35,391 nucleotides of DNA from contig NW_019775683.1 of NCBI RefSeq assembly GCF_001039355.2, positions 18,411 to 53,801 of the forward strand, in the 5' to 3' direction. Shown piece by piece: positions 12,413-23,500 of this stretch. Below the pieces are notes generated by a model. The model was not told where the DNA came from. It made no database searches and saw only the letters and a program-made list of their open reading frames with translations. The position numbers and the translations under genes are program-made. Position 1 is the stretch's first letter. The number at the start of each line of letters is the position of its first letter. Source of the DNA: Lingula anatina (lineage: Eukaryota > Brachiopoda > Lingulata > Lingulida > Lingulidae).

Positions 12413-15263
12413 ATTGACGCACAAGGATCCAGTCACTGACTCTCGCTCGAAAACGCACGCCCAAACCCAAAGACTGTTAGTACTCGCAATGTATTTTCAC
12501 TATCTTTTCCAGAACAATATGCGACTAAAAACCCTGGATCTGTCCTGGAATGGCTTTGGTAATGAAGGCGCCGTTGCCATGGCGTCAGCTCTCAAATTCA
12601 ACAGCACGCTAACTGAGCTAAACCTCAGTGACAACCGTATCACAGCGGAAGGCGCGTTTATGCTTGGGAAAGGACTGGACGCCAATGAATCTTTAAAAAT
12701 CCTCAGGGTATGATCTTTTTAGTAGCGCTTTAGACTTGCTGGAATAAGTTATAAATGGACTGTTATATATAAAGTCAGTTTACTGGGTTGATACTTTTTT
12801 CTTCGTCCAACGGAATATATATGCGGCGAAGAAAGTACACGTAGTCTCCTGTTGGGCGAGATGGATGTATTGGTGTTTTGCGCCGTGCATTAATACTGTA
12901 GAAGAAAATATAGTCTCCTGTTGGGCGAGATGCATGTATTGGTGTTATATGCGCCGTGCATTTATACTGTACTGTTCTGTTATATTTTCTTTTTATATTT
13001 AAGGTTGGTAACAATCCTATTGGAACAGCTGGTGCTTTTGCTCTACTCAAGGCCATCAACAACGAAAGGAGTGTCCTGACACTGCTGGATTTATCGGTAA
13101 ATACTTTTTTCTGAAAAATTGTTTCACGTTGCTGTATTTTCTATATATGTGCAAGTGTGTTATTGTTGGTCGATTTTATTCTTAGGCGAAAATTTGATTA
13201 ATTAATTCTCAAGAAATGCCATTTAAGAATATATTTAATCCGTGTAAAAGCGACAAATTTCCCCCATTGACGTTATAGTTTTCATGTTATGATTTAGGGA
13301 GTTTTTGTCGATAAAGAATTCGACGCTTTGGAGAAAGAAATGATTGAAAACCGAGGCTTGACCGTCATCCATGCAGGGGTAATTGGGAATTATGTCATCA
13401 CAGGAAAATATGCCAAAAAAGCAGGTATTTGAATGATTGGATTTTTTTTACTTTTATCGAAAACAGTCCCGCAGTGCAACTAAGACAATACGTTAATGGA
13501 AATCATCCAAGATAACCCAAATTCTCATTACTTAGCGTAAAATCAAGTGACATTTCGCAAAATATAAAGGAGAGTGTGGTTGGGAATGACAGCAGACTAA
13601 CGAATGATGTGCAACAACATATAAACCTGGCGGAATTAATCCACAGATATTTTTGTGGTTGCTATCTCTTAAGTTCTTTCGAATTAAAGCCTATTGCACA
13701 GCGGTACATATTCGGCATATTTTGGGTTTCACTTAAGTTTTACTTTCTATACAGAGTAAATGGAGCAAACCTTTACTTGAGTCCCGTTGTCACGGTAAGT
13801 TTAGACTCTCTGGTACGTCTTAGACCTCATTCCCATTCTACAGGACTCTCGCTGAGTGCAGTCAGCTTACCTGAATGACACACCTCCGCCTGGCGTTAAA
13901 TACAATACAGAAAAACTGATTAAACTCAGCAAGAGTCCCCACAGAGTTGGATCGATCTATGTAGGCCGGTGGTGTCTTTGGGAATGGGGTCTTAGAGCCA
14001 CTTTCTATATTTTAGGTGCCGATGACTTGACCAAGGATCCCGTCTTTTTGTTACGACAACACTGCGAGAAAAAAGACATCCGCATGGTTGACTTATTCAG
14101 AAACTTTGATAAGAACGGAGACTATAAAGTTACGAAAGAGGAATTCAAGAAAGGAATAAAGGTATGGTTAAATACTTCAATATTTTTTTCTGATAAATCT
14201 TATCAGTTACGAAAGAGGAATTCAAGAAAGGAATAAAGGTATGGTTAAATACTTCAATATTTTTTTCTGATAAATCTTATCAGATATTAGTTTTAAATTA
14301 TATGTAATATTGATTACTTATCTTCACATCGATTTTCGGATTGGGCTATGCCTCTCTACCACAATGCTTTCCTCTTCATTTCAGGTTGCTGGGATCAATT
14401 TAGACGACCAACAAATACTTGATCTAGTGGAAAGATTAGACAAATGCCCAGACGGCAGAATCGACTATTCGTAAGTTGCTGTTGAATTTATATATTTTCT
14501 GTCCTTTTTCTTTTTAATTTAAGACGCCTATTTCTTTGCTTATTCTTTGTAAAAATATGTCAGACTAACATATTCACTCCTAGACTTTCGTAGACTAAAA
14601 GAAGCTGTAGTTTCGATCTTGCAGTAAACTCTATCAATATTAATTGCAACTTTGCAATTACCTTTGTTGCTTTATTGTAATTATTACACCTCTGAATCAA
14701 GCTTTAGTTTTTAATTTTATTCAACTTTTTTTCTTTGCTGGTTATAATATATCACGTTTCGTTTCGTTGCGTCTTTTCAGAGCTCTTCTACGCTTGACTG
14801 GCGAGTTATGATGTTTTCAATCTGGTCGCTATATGGTGCTACACATCTCTCTTAAAATTTGCGTAGACTCTCCAAGTCTTGAACTGATAATCTGTTTCTT
14901 TCGCTTAACTTTTCTTGTACAACATAGATGTATCTGAAAAATGACATTTAGAAAAAAGATGCCATTTTGATCAATAAATCATAATATTTCTTTTGTCTGA
15001 TGTTGCTATTGATATTGCCGTATATCGATTTGTGATTACCATTACATATTTGGTCAGCAATGACCTAACAGCAGTAACGAAACTCTTAAAGTTAGAAAAT
15101 CAAAATGTATAAGGGTTCTTACATTTTAGTGACTTAAAGCTCTCTATTATCCAGGGAAATATGTGCGTCAGAGAGGGATCACATTGAAGAGAAGAGAAAG
15201 ATTCAGAACGCACGAAAAGAAAAGACCAAGAAGTCGAAAAAATCATCCAAGAAACGAAAATAA
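4744..15263 (+). CDS. LRRC74-like leucine-rich-repeat plus EF-hand protein, copy A (14 exons)
   Basis: Exons: 4744-4989, 6483-6676, 7982-8097, 8541-8713, 10400-10507, 11146-11239, 11615-11664, 11989-12156, 12513-12707, 13004-13096, 13298-13424, 14016-14161, 14385-14470 and 15155-15263. Phases agree at every junction and the sum is 1905 nt (634 aa plus TAA). Residues 1-185 are acidic and low-complexity, ending in GWDTDLEME. Residues 186-243 form a cap with LGVVPVSYF, as I recognise in LRRC74 proteins. Residues 244-479 are ribonuclease-inhibitor-type repeats such as LDLSWNGFGNEGA. EF-hand loops lie at 553-564 and 589-600, followed by a Lys-rich tail. LRRs of this type bind proteins; no enzyme signature is seen. 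ATG 4744 is the first Met in the exon frame; an in-frame GTG lies upstream at 4696. The role is probably as a scaffold or Ca-responsive adaptor (inference). Confidence 0.85.
4990..6482 (+). other. Gene A intron 1
   Basis: Donor GTAAGA at 4990; acceptor ctttcag ending 6482, with a second in-frame acceptor 6 nt further (6488). It holds a dispersed-repeat copy at 6029-6070 shared with 9399 and 9979. Near the 3' end, ATCACCATGGTAAC (about 6411-6424) looks like half of an RFX X-box. Confidence 0.5.
6029..6070 (+). repeat. Fragment of dispersed repeat
   Basis: GTGGTCGTCATAATATTATA and the following ~22 bases recur with few changes at about 9399 and 9979, immediately before the TIR-bearing short elements there. 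This is a diverged third copy without the downstream part. Confidence 0.6.
7361..7619. mobile_element. MITE-family copy 1 (long inverted arms)
   Basis: The left part (GGGCTTATTCCAATTG, then CCGCGGGAACTCTTGCTGA) and the right part (GCGAGAGTCCCGCGGAGTTGG, then CATTGGGAATGAGCCC) are long imperfect inverted repeats around an AT-rich centre. Related copies lie at 8763, 13820 and 32618. Non-coding; within a gene A intron. Confidence 0.7.
8763..9086. mobile_element. MITE-family copy 2, with internal tandem duplication
   Basis: Ends are GAGGCCCCATTCCCATAAG and TATGGGAATGGTGTCC. The block with TCGCTGAATGCAAT is present twice at a 79-bp offset (about 8821 and 8900). The right arm (from 9019) is the start of a larger 579-bp tandem duplication. 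Confidence 0.65.
9019..9597 (+). repeat. Tandem duplication, unit 1
   Basis: Starts in the right arm of the MITE copy (CATTCAGTTAAACTGATTGC) and runs to a poly-C tract ending with an ambiguous base at 9597. The next base begins the second unit. The two units are nearly identical, so the duplication is recent or an assembly artefact. The short open frames in both units read through repeat and are not genes. Confidence 0.85.
9598..10180 (+). repeat. Tandem duplication, unit 2
   Basis: Repeats unit 1 at a 579-bp offset with scattered substitutions and homopolymer-length changes, and ends with a complete right end of the TIR element where unit 1 is cut off. Both lie in the 8714-10399 intron of gene A. 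Confidence 0.85.
10022..10197. mobile_element. Short element with 13-bp TIRs and flanking TTAA
   Basis: CAGGCCCGTAGCC (10022-10034) and GGCTACGGGCCTG (10185-10197) are perfect inverted repeats. TTAA follows the right end directly, while on the left TTAA is separated from the TIR by CT. The 176-bp body has poly-T and poly-C stretches and no coding capacity. A truncated copy is at 9440-9597. A piggyBac-like MITE is possible given TTAA, but unproven. Confidence 0.6.
10741..10858 (+). tRNA. tRNA-Leu(CAA) with a 34-nt intron
   Basis: The acceptor arms GTCAGGA (10741-10747) and TCCTGAC (10851-10857) pair perfectly and are followed by discriminator A. The anticodon stem is CCAGA/TCTGG, with anticodon CAA at 10775-10777 and a 34-nt intron at 10779-10812 just after position 37, the canonical place. 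A long variable arm fits class II leucine tRNA. The A box (TGGCCGAGCGG) and B box (GGTTCGAATCC, 10837-10847) are intact, so internal Pol III promotion is expected. A T5 run at 10865-10869 serves as terminator. The mature length is 84 nt. It is nested, same strand, in a gene A intron. Confidence 0.95.
10865..10869 (+). terminator. Pol III T-run terminator of the tRNA-Leu gene
   Basis: Five consecutive T residues begin seven bases after the tRNA discriminator base, which is the usual RNA polymerase III stop signal. Confidence 0.7.
12349..12412. repeat. Compound (CT)n(CA)n microsatellite
   Basis: About 20 CT units then about 12 CA units, 100 bp upstream of the gene A exon at 12513. It is pyrimidine-rich on the transcribed sense strand and could influence acceptor recognition. 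Confidence 0.95.
12841..12972 (+). repeat. Two-copy tandem repeat in a gene A intron
   Basis: TAGTCTCCTGTTGGGCGAGA begins two roughly 68-bp units (about 12841 and 12911) that continue through ATGTATTGGTGTT and GCGCCGTGCATT. A small insertion separates them in the second unit. Confidence 0.85.
13820..13995. mobile_element. MITE-family copy 3, next to a splice acceptor
   Basis: Starts TTAGACCTCATTCCCATTC and ends GGGAATGGGGTCTTAG, inverted. Inner arms carry GACTCTCGCTGAGTGCAG and the matching CTCAGCAAGAGTCC. The right end lies 20 nt before the gene A exon starting at 14016, so only a short polypyrimidine stretch separates element and acceptor. Confidence 0.7.
14016..14161 (+). other. Gene A exon 12, first EF-hand
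   Basis: Encodes residues 522-570, including a canonical EF-hand loop DKNGDYKVTKEE: Asp1, Asn3, Asp5, Gly4-position variant, Thr9 and Glu12 suit Ca2+ coordination, and the flanking helices LFRNF and FKKGIK fit. Its 3' end and donor are duplicated downstream, so two equal donors compete (14162 and 14239). Confidence 0.75.
14129..14282 (+). repeat. 77-bp tandem duplication spanning exon 12's end and splice donor
   Basis: 14129-14205 and 14206-14282 are identical as read. Each holds the last 33 bases of the exon, the GTATGG donor and 44 bases of intron. In the exon frame the read-through reaches TAA at 14234-14236, just before the second donor. Confidence 0.95.
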
Positions 15264-16170
15264 CTGCATCGAATCCCTTGTTTCTTTATAAAATCTAGAT
15301 ACCCTGAGTATTAGTATATAATGCTTTTGTATATGATTTATTAAGATCCTCAATCAATTATGTACTTCTGGTTTCCCGTCTTGCCTAACCATGAGATTGC
15401 GCTTTGTGGGCCAGTTGCCATATCTTACCCTTAATTTCTGAGACAACTGGAAACTCACCGTGATAGCCGTCAATATCCTAATCTAACAGTGTTACACGGT
15501 GAACGGTGAGACCAAGTGAAGCTGCGTTGCATGCAGGTTAAAGAAAGTCACCGTTAGTGCTCGGGGCATCAACTCTACGCATTGAAACATTCTGGGCAAT
15601 GATATCAAAATGCTTCTGCAAGTTACTGTAAAGTTACTATATTGGCTAGCAGTACATACGGGTATATTTTTTCATGTTTACAACCGAAATTTTATGACTA
15701 CAAGTGTCTCCATCCTTTCCACTGGGTTGGTAGCAGTTTAAGAAAAAGAAATCCGATGCGTTTATGTTTTGATCATCCTGCATTACCTCTGTTGTGGGTA
15801 ACCCTATTTTGTTCCGGTAGAATTGTCCTTGAAGTACCATTTGATCAACACTTATAACGCGAACAAAATGTTCAAGAAATTATTTTTATACTCATTGCTT
15901 GTTTAGCACTGTAATCGTATATTAGTAGGAGAGCCTTCTTATATATTAACTCAGGTAGAATTCTTTTGAATTTCACGTTCTCTTTATTTGCCAGTTTCTT
16001 ATCCTTTGGGTAAATATATATTTAGGTGACGACGAAAAGTGTTTTCACTGATCTTCATTAACTTTTCATCCATAATACATTAGAAAAAAGATCGATGAAG
16101 CATCTTGTTCATAAATTTCGCCATGGGCTTATTAACGCATTCTAAATAAGAGTCTTCAATCAATTTTTTA

Positions 16171-16176
16171 AATAAA
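16171..16176 (+). terminator. Candidate poly(A) signal for gene A
   Basis: AATAAA about 0.9 kb after the gene A stop; a second copy lies at 16238-16243 with another just after. No cleavage site can be fixed from sequence alone. Confidence 0.25.
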
Positions 16177-17008
16177 AATTATTTTAAAAGAACATACATG
16201 TATTTCTGAGTTTAACAGCCACCCTTTTTCAAATATCAATAAAATTCAATAAACTTTTCTCGAAACAGACGTGAAACTGCCATCCCGCACAATATACTAT
16301 AATTTTAATCGAGGTAAGTGACCATGGTCTCCAAACAAAAAGTGGTTGGGGCGTTGTTGAAGAAGTTGACACGGGAAAGAAAAATAGGCTATATTTTTTT
16401 AAGTTAAAACTTTAAGCGTGGTTTCGAGGCCTCTGTTAAAAAAAAAATACAACCATTTGTCAAGTAATTTTAAGTCAGCAAATGAATATATGGAATGAAT
16501 ATGGAACGTCATTTGGTAATTCAAGAGAATACCGTGTAACAAGGATTCAAAATAATTAACCAGCCCAGCAGGTCCAGTCTGTTTCGCATTCAGCTTCCTG
16601 GATATGCTGTGTAAAAACACAATGCTGTTTACCAATATTGACGAATGTTTTGAGAGGGTAGAGAAACACTTGAACTAATAACCGGCTTTGAAAACGTACG
16701 TTAAAGGGAGCGAAAAAGCTGCATTGAAAAGGCATCGATTGAATTCTCAAGCAAACGACCTTTTCTGCATGGCCAGGACCTCGGTGACAAAACCCCTCAA
16801 GGAGCCGACATGTCAAGTTGACATACCATCTTTTGTTTGTATTTGGTTTTTAAGATAGCTCATGCTAATACCGGTGCAAATGTTTACTGCACAATGTTAA
16901 TAAAAAAGTCCTTTAGCTAATAGAACTAAGCGTCTATAATATAACGTATCAAAATGAGGTACTTAAGATTTTTAAAATAACACACATGGAGCGTGTGGTA
17001 GACTGCAG

Positions 17009-17016
17009 TGACGTCA
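17009..17016. promoter_or_regulatory. CRE-like octamer upstream of gene B
   Basis: TGACGTCA is the full palindromic CREB/ATF site, about 0.5 kb before the presumed gene B start. A match this short occurs by chance about once in 65 kb, so support is weak. Confidence 0.25.
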
Positions 17017-17496
17017 TTAAACTCGATTCTCGTGAGGTTTTTGTTCAACGAGAAAAGCCTATGGGTCAATTAAATGGCCAGCTACCACATGCTGTGTTTT
17101 CACGTAACGGTTTACGTAATGAAACTGCAATCAAGTGAAATCCTTTGCTCCAATCAAGGCATCTGACAGACCTTAAAGTGAATAGAAATACAACTTCGCC
17201 CCCTGGATTAATTCGTCACCACGCGACCTCAACCGAACGCTGCTTAAGAAACTCTTATCGCAGCAGTGATTATAGTAGAAGTTCACCGATAGCCGATTTT
17301 TCCAATACGCCAGGTGACGCTCCTAATCCACCGCCTGTGTTTCCAAACAACACTCGCGTTTAGTTTTAATCGAAGACTGAGACTTTACACTATATGGTTA
17401 GTATTGTAATTCAATCGAGCGTAACTCATAGGAGGTGACTGCTTCTCCGGATCAACCTCTAATAAGGCACCTTTTACCAGAACTCCACATATTGCA

Positions 17497-17510
17497 GTTG
17501 CTATGGTAAT
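17497..17510. promoter_or_regulatory. RFX X-box-like motif at gene B start
   Basis: GTTGCTATGGTAAT fits the imperfect inverted-repeat X-box (GTTRCY, 2-nt spacer, RGYAAY), 13 bp before ATG 17523. RFX factors drive ciliary genes, so this hints at ciliary or testis expression of gene B. It would lie in the 5' UTR or core promoter depending on the start site, which is unknown. Confidence 0.35.
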
Positions 17511-17522
17511 TTCACTAACAAT

Positions 17523-20500
17523 ATGGAGGACACGGAGAGAGACGACATAGGCAATGGGGTAAGTTAACGTTCTGGTTTGATTGTCTCTCTGAAAACAACT
17601 CAAAATAAAGACATTAACAGAAAATAAGACATTGGACAACAAGCCTGTATCATGTCTTGGTGTTAGCTGATAAAATTTAATAAAAAAGATCCCATGTTTG
17701 CACAGTGCCTTACTAGCGGAAACTATAAGGAAATTGGGTCCTGGTGAAATGATAATCTTGGTGAAAGCAGTTAAAATATGAACACGTGAAATGAATGAAT
17801 GAATGAATGAAAGGATAGCAAAAATGTTATTGTGAAATTACGTATGAATAAATTGAACTAACACTTATACTTGGGGGTTATATTGCCAATCCCGACAGTT
17901 CGCACACAAAAGCTGAACGTTTCATTAATCCAGGTTAATTAATTGTAGAATTCTCCCGGTGAGAGGCAAAAGGTTAACATCTCTTCTCAACCAAGTGTAC
18001 TGAAAGAATGTTGTTAGGTGATCAATAAATTCTTAAGAAAACCTCGTACATCTATACTTACCCTGTATAGTTGGTATAGTTACACGACAGCCGAGACGAT
18101 TGCCCCAACCTGCAGAGCAGACTTTGCTCTGTTCTCCGGGTCAGTAGTTACACTAAGATCATGAAAGATTTGAGCAACTTCTGCAAGTCATGATATGAGT
18201 AACTCTCGTTAATAAGAATGGTAGAAACCAAATGAGAAACCAAAAAGGCGGAGGTCCAAGGACCAGGCTTAGCGACATTGTTTCATAGTTATTACTTTAC
18301 TTCCGAAGAATAACTCAAGTAGGCTAACGGGACGTAGCACTGACTACATGCTATTCTGTTTTCATTTGTTTAATTTCCTTCTCTTTATCTCTATTATCCT
18401 TTTTCGGGGGTTGGGTGGTAGGGAGTTGTTCTTTTAATTCAAAAAGCATAACATACTGATCACCACTACATTAATGTGTTGATCGCAGGAGCCTATACGG
18501 CCTATATACAGTATGACTTATATATTATATATCTGCTTTGTACCGCTAAGGGATCAACATCGCTGAGGCAACGTGTAACCCAATCTGTTGAAGAGTTACG
18601 TGACCCCAATTTAACAGAGTTTGATAACTCTGACGTACAGATCGATCTTCTGCTGTGTGATTGATGAAGGGGAGACATTCTGTTTTTATATAACAAGATA
18701 TCGTATACCCCCCAGCAGTGATTTTAATGCTACAGGTTGATGTACTCCCATTAATTCTTTTCTATATGTGTAGCCTCACTATTTACAATTTGATTTAAAA
18801 AGGACAAAAATATTCAAGTATAAAAGTGGATTGTAAATGTAGAATGCGGTATGATATGAGAAAATTGTGACCGCAGTTTAAAAGATATTAGAATATCACA
18901 CATGACTTTTACAGTTTAAAAAATAAAAATAAAATATACAAGTTGATTCTATTAATATTTTTGCAGGGTAACATTCAAAAGAGTTCAAGGATTAGTCAAT
19001 TAGTCTAATTTCCTTACTTCTGTATTATTAGAAAGACTATCATGCTTACTATAACAGAATTACAGTGATATTTACAAAAGGTGAAAGCAATACCCGCAGG
19101 TACGTAACGTTGGGACATTGTTTTCTTGGCTACCTTGTTGAATGTTTTCAAGTGGCCAGGAGTCTGTTCCGTAAAGTTGTTTTAACGTGGCATTGTATAT
19201 GCTAAGTGCTATTATGCTGATATTTACCAATTCTGCGCTACAAAATGGCAGCGTAGTTTTGGTATTTGCCAAGTAAATATTACACGTTTAATAGGAAACG
19301 GTATTTATACACACGTGCACAGTTAAATTATTCAATAGCTTTTCTGTAATATATGAAAATATTTTGGATCTGATTTGGTAAGTGCCTTTTCAACGAGGTC
19401 AAGCAACTAGCTCAGTTTACAGGCGCTCGTCTCTATACCTGAATCAAATAGGGACTATTAGTTTGATTGCCTTTCTCTCACAACTGGCTAATTATTTGCC
19501 AATTCTCGGTGACGATAATGCCAAGAAAATTTTCAGACGTCTATAACCATACAGGACCTGTGTGACCAAGAACATTTTCAGACGTCTATAACCACTGTGT
19601 TACACTGCATAAGGTTACAAAATATCAGCTGTTTGTACAGAGGCATTGTATTGTGTCGATAGTGTAGAAATATAACGAACTTGAAAACCGGCGTCACAAA
19701 CAAGTTAAAATAACATTGGATTGTTCTTAATTAATCCACGATTATGTAATTTTGATTATAAGAGGGAGGTCACTTGCATAACTTGTTGTTGAAACTGGTA
19801 TTTGTAATTCACGCGTTCACGCTTCCCAAGAAGTCTTCCTGAATAAAAGAAATGGTGTTGGAAATGTTGCCATCAGTTCAGACGAAAATTGCCAATTTTA
19901 GAAGAAATAAATGCGTGTAACATACGAAAAGGTTCAGTTTTTAAAAATAGTGTTCGGAGTTTAAAACATAAACGACAGAACTACCTGAGTACACATTTTT
20001 TGTGAAATTTTATGGACAAAATTACTTTTTTAATCAATCTTTAAATAATATTGGAGTTTATTCTCATTTCATATAGGAAAACACGGATGCTGACACAAAT
20101 GGAGCCCACAACGAGAATTCAACAGAAATTACTAAACATACTGAAAAGGATGGTCCTATGACTGTTATAAAGGAAGAAGAAGAAGAAAGACCATTCACTT
20201 CCAACAAGCGTCTTCCTTCCCAAAATGGCCGCCCATCATTTTTAAGAACTCCAGGAGGAGATCCCAGTGCAGACGATAGGTCGCATTTTAACGAAAACAA
20301 TGAAAAGAATATTCAAAACCAAAACGGTAAAGCTGATATTCTAATAACTGAGTTAAGAGAAGAAGACAACGAAAAAGAAAGTAAAAGTGACACGGAGTCT
20401 GACATAGATGAGCAAGAAATAAGTTTAAGGAATGTAGCGCCGTATGAGCCGCCAGATGATGACGATGACGATGGATGGGATACTGACCTAGAGATAGAAG

Positions 20501-23500
20501 GTGAGCTTGGAGAGCCAGTAATAATTTTTTTAAGAGAGAAAAAGAGATGGGACAATCTTTCTATTCTATTTCTGACCTCAGGAATCCAATATGAAGAAAT
20601 AAAATATCGTGCACACTTTTTCGTCCAAAATATAATCAACTTGACGTCATTTAACAAACAATAGGGCACAATTGTTGGACCAAATGTTATACTATTATTG
20701 TTGTAAACGGTCTGAATTCAGAATCAGTATATATTGAAAAATTGTGGAGAAAAAAGTGTAATTGTACCGTGGTATAGATTAAAAACACACATGGCTGACA
20801 TAAAACTTGTAACTTTTGATCATTATTTTATTCTAATTTTGCTCGTAGAGGACAGTAAGACCCCACACGATCCTACCTACCGAACACAATACACGAAGCT
20901 CTGCGAACAGCTGGGCGTGGTCCCTGTGTCTTATTTTACCCGACATATGGTGGACAAGGTCATTATAATGCGGAGTCACGGCCTGGGAGTCCAGGGAACC
21001 AGAGCCATAGCCAGGGTGCTCAGAGTAGGTCACGTGACCAGGGTGTGACAGAAGCGAGCTTTTCTTTTATTTTGTTAACTCTGTAATACTCTACAGTAAA
21101 CGAGGCGGTGCATCATAATGCTGTTTTTTAAGTGATAAAGTAGAAATGCATAATTTTACTCGCACGCACGCATACAGATAAAATACCATATACATGGGCA
21201 AATCCTTTTTTATATGTGTTACATGTTACTTTAAGAATATTTGACTTTGCATTTATTTAGGATGTCATAAGCTTAGAGAAATTGGATTTAGAAGGAAACT
21301 GGATGGAAGGGGAAGGAGGGAAAGCGTTGTCGAAAACCCTAGAGGAGAATGAGTACATTCATGATGTGGTAGGTGTTACGTAGAACGAAATGAACAAGAG
21401 TCGGGTGTGCAATGTGCTAAAACGTCACCGGGACACACAATGTTATCTTGTGCCGCAGCCAATGTTAAGCTCATATGGCTTTAGCGTACATAGATGATAT
21501 AATAACCGTGTATTAAATGAGAAAACGCGCCTTTTACTTATATTGCGACCCTCACCCTATTCAACGACCCGATCCAAGCTTCAGCCTATGGCTTAGAACA
21601 TCCCAAAGGAACGAACACGATATAATGAACGCTGTGTGCCAAAAAAATCCATGGTCGGACCTCCTTTCTCCCCCCCCTACCAAAAAAAAAAAAAAAAAAG
21701 AAAAAAAGGGAGACCGACAGCAGAACATGCCTTATACTCTGTAGGCTATTGCTAAACATCTTAAACCGTAACAACTGAATATTTTCACTCCAGCAGAGGG
21801 GTTTGTTCAATATTAGTGTACGCAATTTCGAAGTACGTGCACACTGTTACGGCATAGTTGATTATTTCTCCACTCATTTCCTGGGTGTGTTGCTCCTAGA
21901 ATTTATTAATTTCCACGAAAATTACAGTGCGTTTATTTACTTACAGCAGACAAAGTCATTAGTATCTGCTTTCGAACCACAGAAACACACTAATGTGGTA
22001 AATATTACTGTGCACAGTAACGATCCACAAGGAATATTATCTACGTAGCATGAGAATATATTCACATTTTCATTTATGAAAGTGCTAAAATTGAGTTCGA
22101 AATGTTACTTGTTTCCTTATTACAAGTATATATAACAGCCTAAACAAAAGAACCCAATCTAACAAATAAGTCCAGTCCCTTATATGATAATCTACACTTA
22201 CATTGTAAACCACGCGTTATCAAATCAGATTATCATTAGATCGAATGATATTAAAATGTTCTGCTGTCTTTAAGCACGTGTGGAGTTATACTGCAATTTA
22301 CATATCCACTGATGACTTGAGCTTTCTCATGAGCCCATATCTCTTCTCTGATACCCCTGGTTCAATTCGTGACAATAAAAGATTAACTGAATTCCTTTTA
22401 TTAATTGACTAAATCTTCGTGAGGTCTTTTAGGCAGATACACAATCATGTAAACAGACATTTCTGCCTTCAAGATGAATATTATTCATTTTAAATTTAAT
22501 GTTCTCTGTTTATATTTATTATTTTCAGTCTATGGCCAAAAACAAACTTGGCTCTCAAGGTGCTTACTACGTTGCAAAGATGCTTCTGGTCAATACGAAT
22601 TTACGGAAGTTGAATATTTCGGGAAATGAGTTCCAGAATAAAGATGCAGCAGGCCTGGCTGATGCTATGGAGGTAATGTTTTGTTTATGGAGATCATCAA
22701 GAATGAATAACCATTCCATTGGGAGTACATTCTTGAAATTATGCATAGGCATCCTTGGTTCATTAAATAAGTGTTAGCTTTAAAAAACTTGCCCGATTTT
22801 CAAATCGCTGGAGTAAAGGAACCTAAGAATGGTGTATCATTTTTGGCATTTTGATCACAGGATTGCAAAAACGTACGCTGCACGCTTCTTCCCAGTGACT
22901 AAGCTTCAGTTTGTTCAGTCTCAGTGCACAAACACGATAAAAGAATACTAACTACGCACATGTTTTTTTTTTTTTTCGCAGAAAAATACTACACTCCGTG
23001 AGCTTAACCTAAGTCATAATTTCTTTGGTGAAGAGGCAGGCGAAGTGCTCGGACCAGCTATTGGTATGTACATGAATCGAGTATTATTGATGAGGTCTTG
23101 GCTATTACCGTGCTCTGATTATCTATAGGGTGTATTTTAATTTCTTTAAAAAGAATGGTCGTGATGTATTGTATATGTGAAGAGCGCGTATGTAATATGA
23201 CTATTTCCTAGGGTATGCGTGCTTCTGCTCGCAAACATCCCACCTTTGTTACACATGTTAGTCTTTCATATAAAAATTATGAAGAAATGTAATACAGACC
23301 AAACACAGAATTTAATGTTTGTCCGTTTTTTAGGAAAAGTAAGGCGGAGAAATATATATCATAAATTGTTAATTTATATTTTTCATACATGTATTTTTCT
23401 ATTTTCATTTTGAGGGAGATTGTATATGCAGAAAAGTAAAAGTAATTATTTTCAACAGGAAGCCCTTACAATTATTCGGTTAATGAGGACCATTGCTTAA

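Larger units (their letters stand above)
15264..17522. other. Intergenic region between gene A and gene B
   Basis: AT-rich, no supported exon. Contains candidate poly(A) signals for gene A (16171-16176, 16238-16243), a perfect CRE octamer TGACGTCA at 17009-17016 and an RFX-like motif next to gene B's presumed start. Confidence 0.4.

Noticed and set aside
17145-17363. Pro/Ser-rich 72-codon frame upstream of gene B
   Set aside because: No in-frame link to exon 17523 and no donor. Composition is compatible with chance in a GC-richer patch.
18476-18664. Open frame with charged C-terminus (VEELRDPNLTEFDNSD) in gene B intron 1
   Set aside because: It ends in its own stop and has only a weak AAG acceptor, so it cannot join the downstream gene B exons. 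No family recognised.
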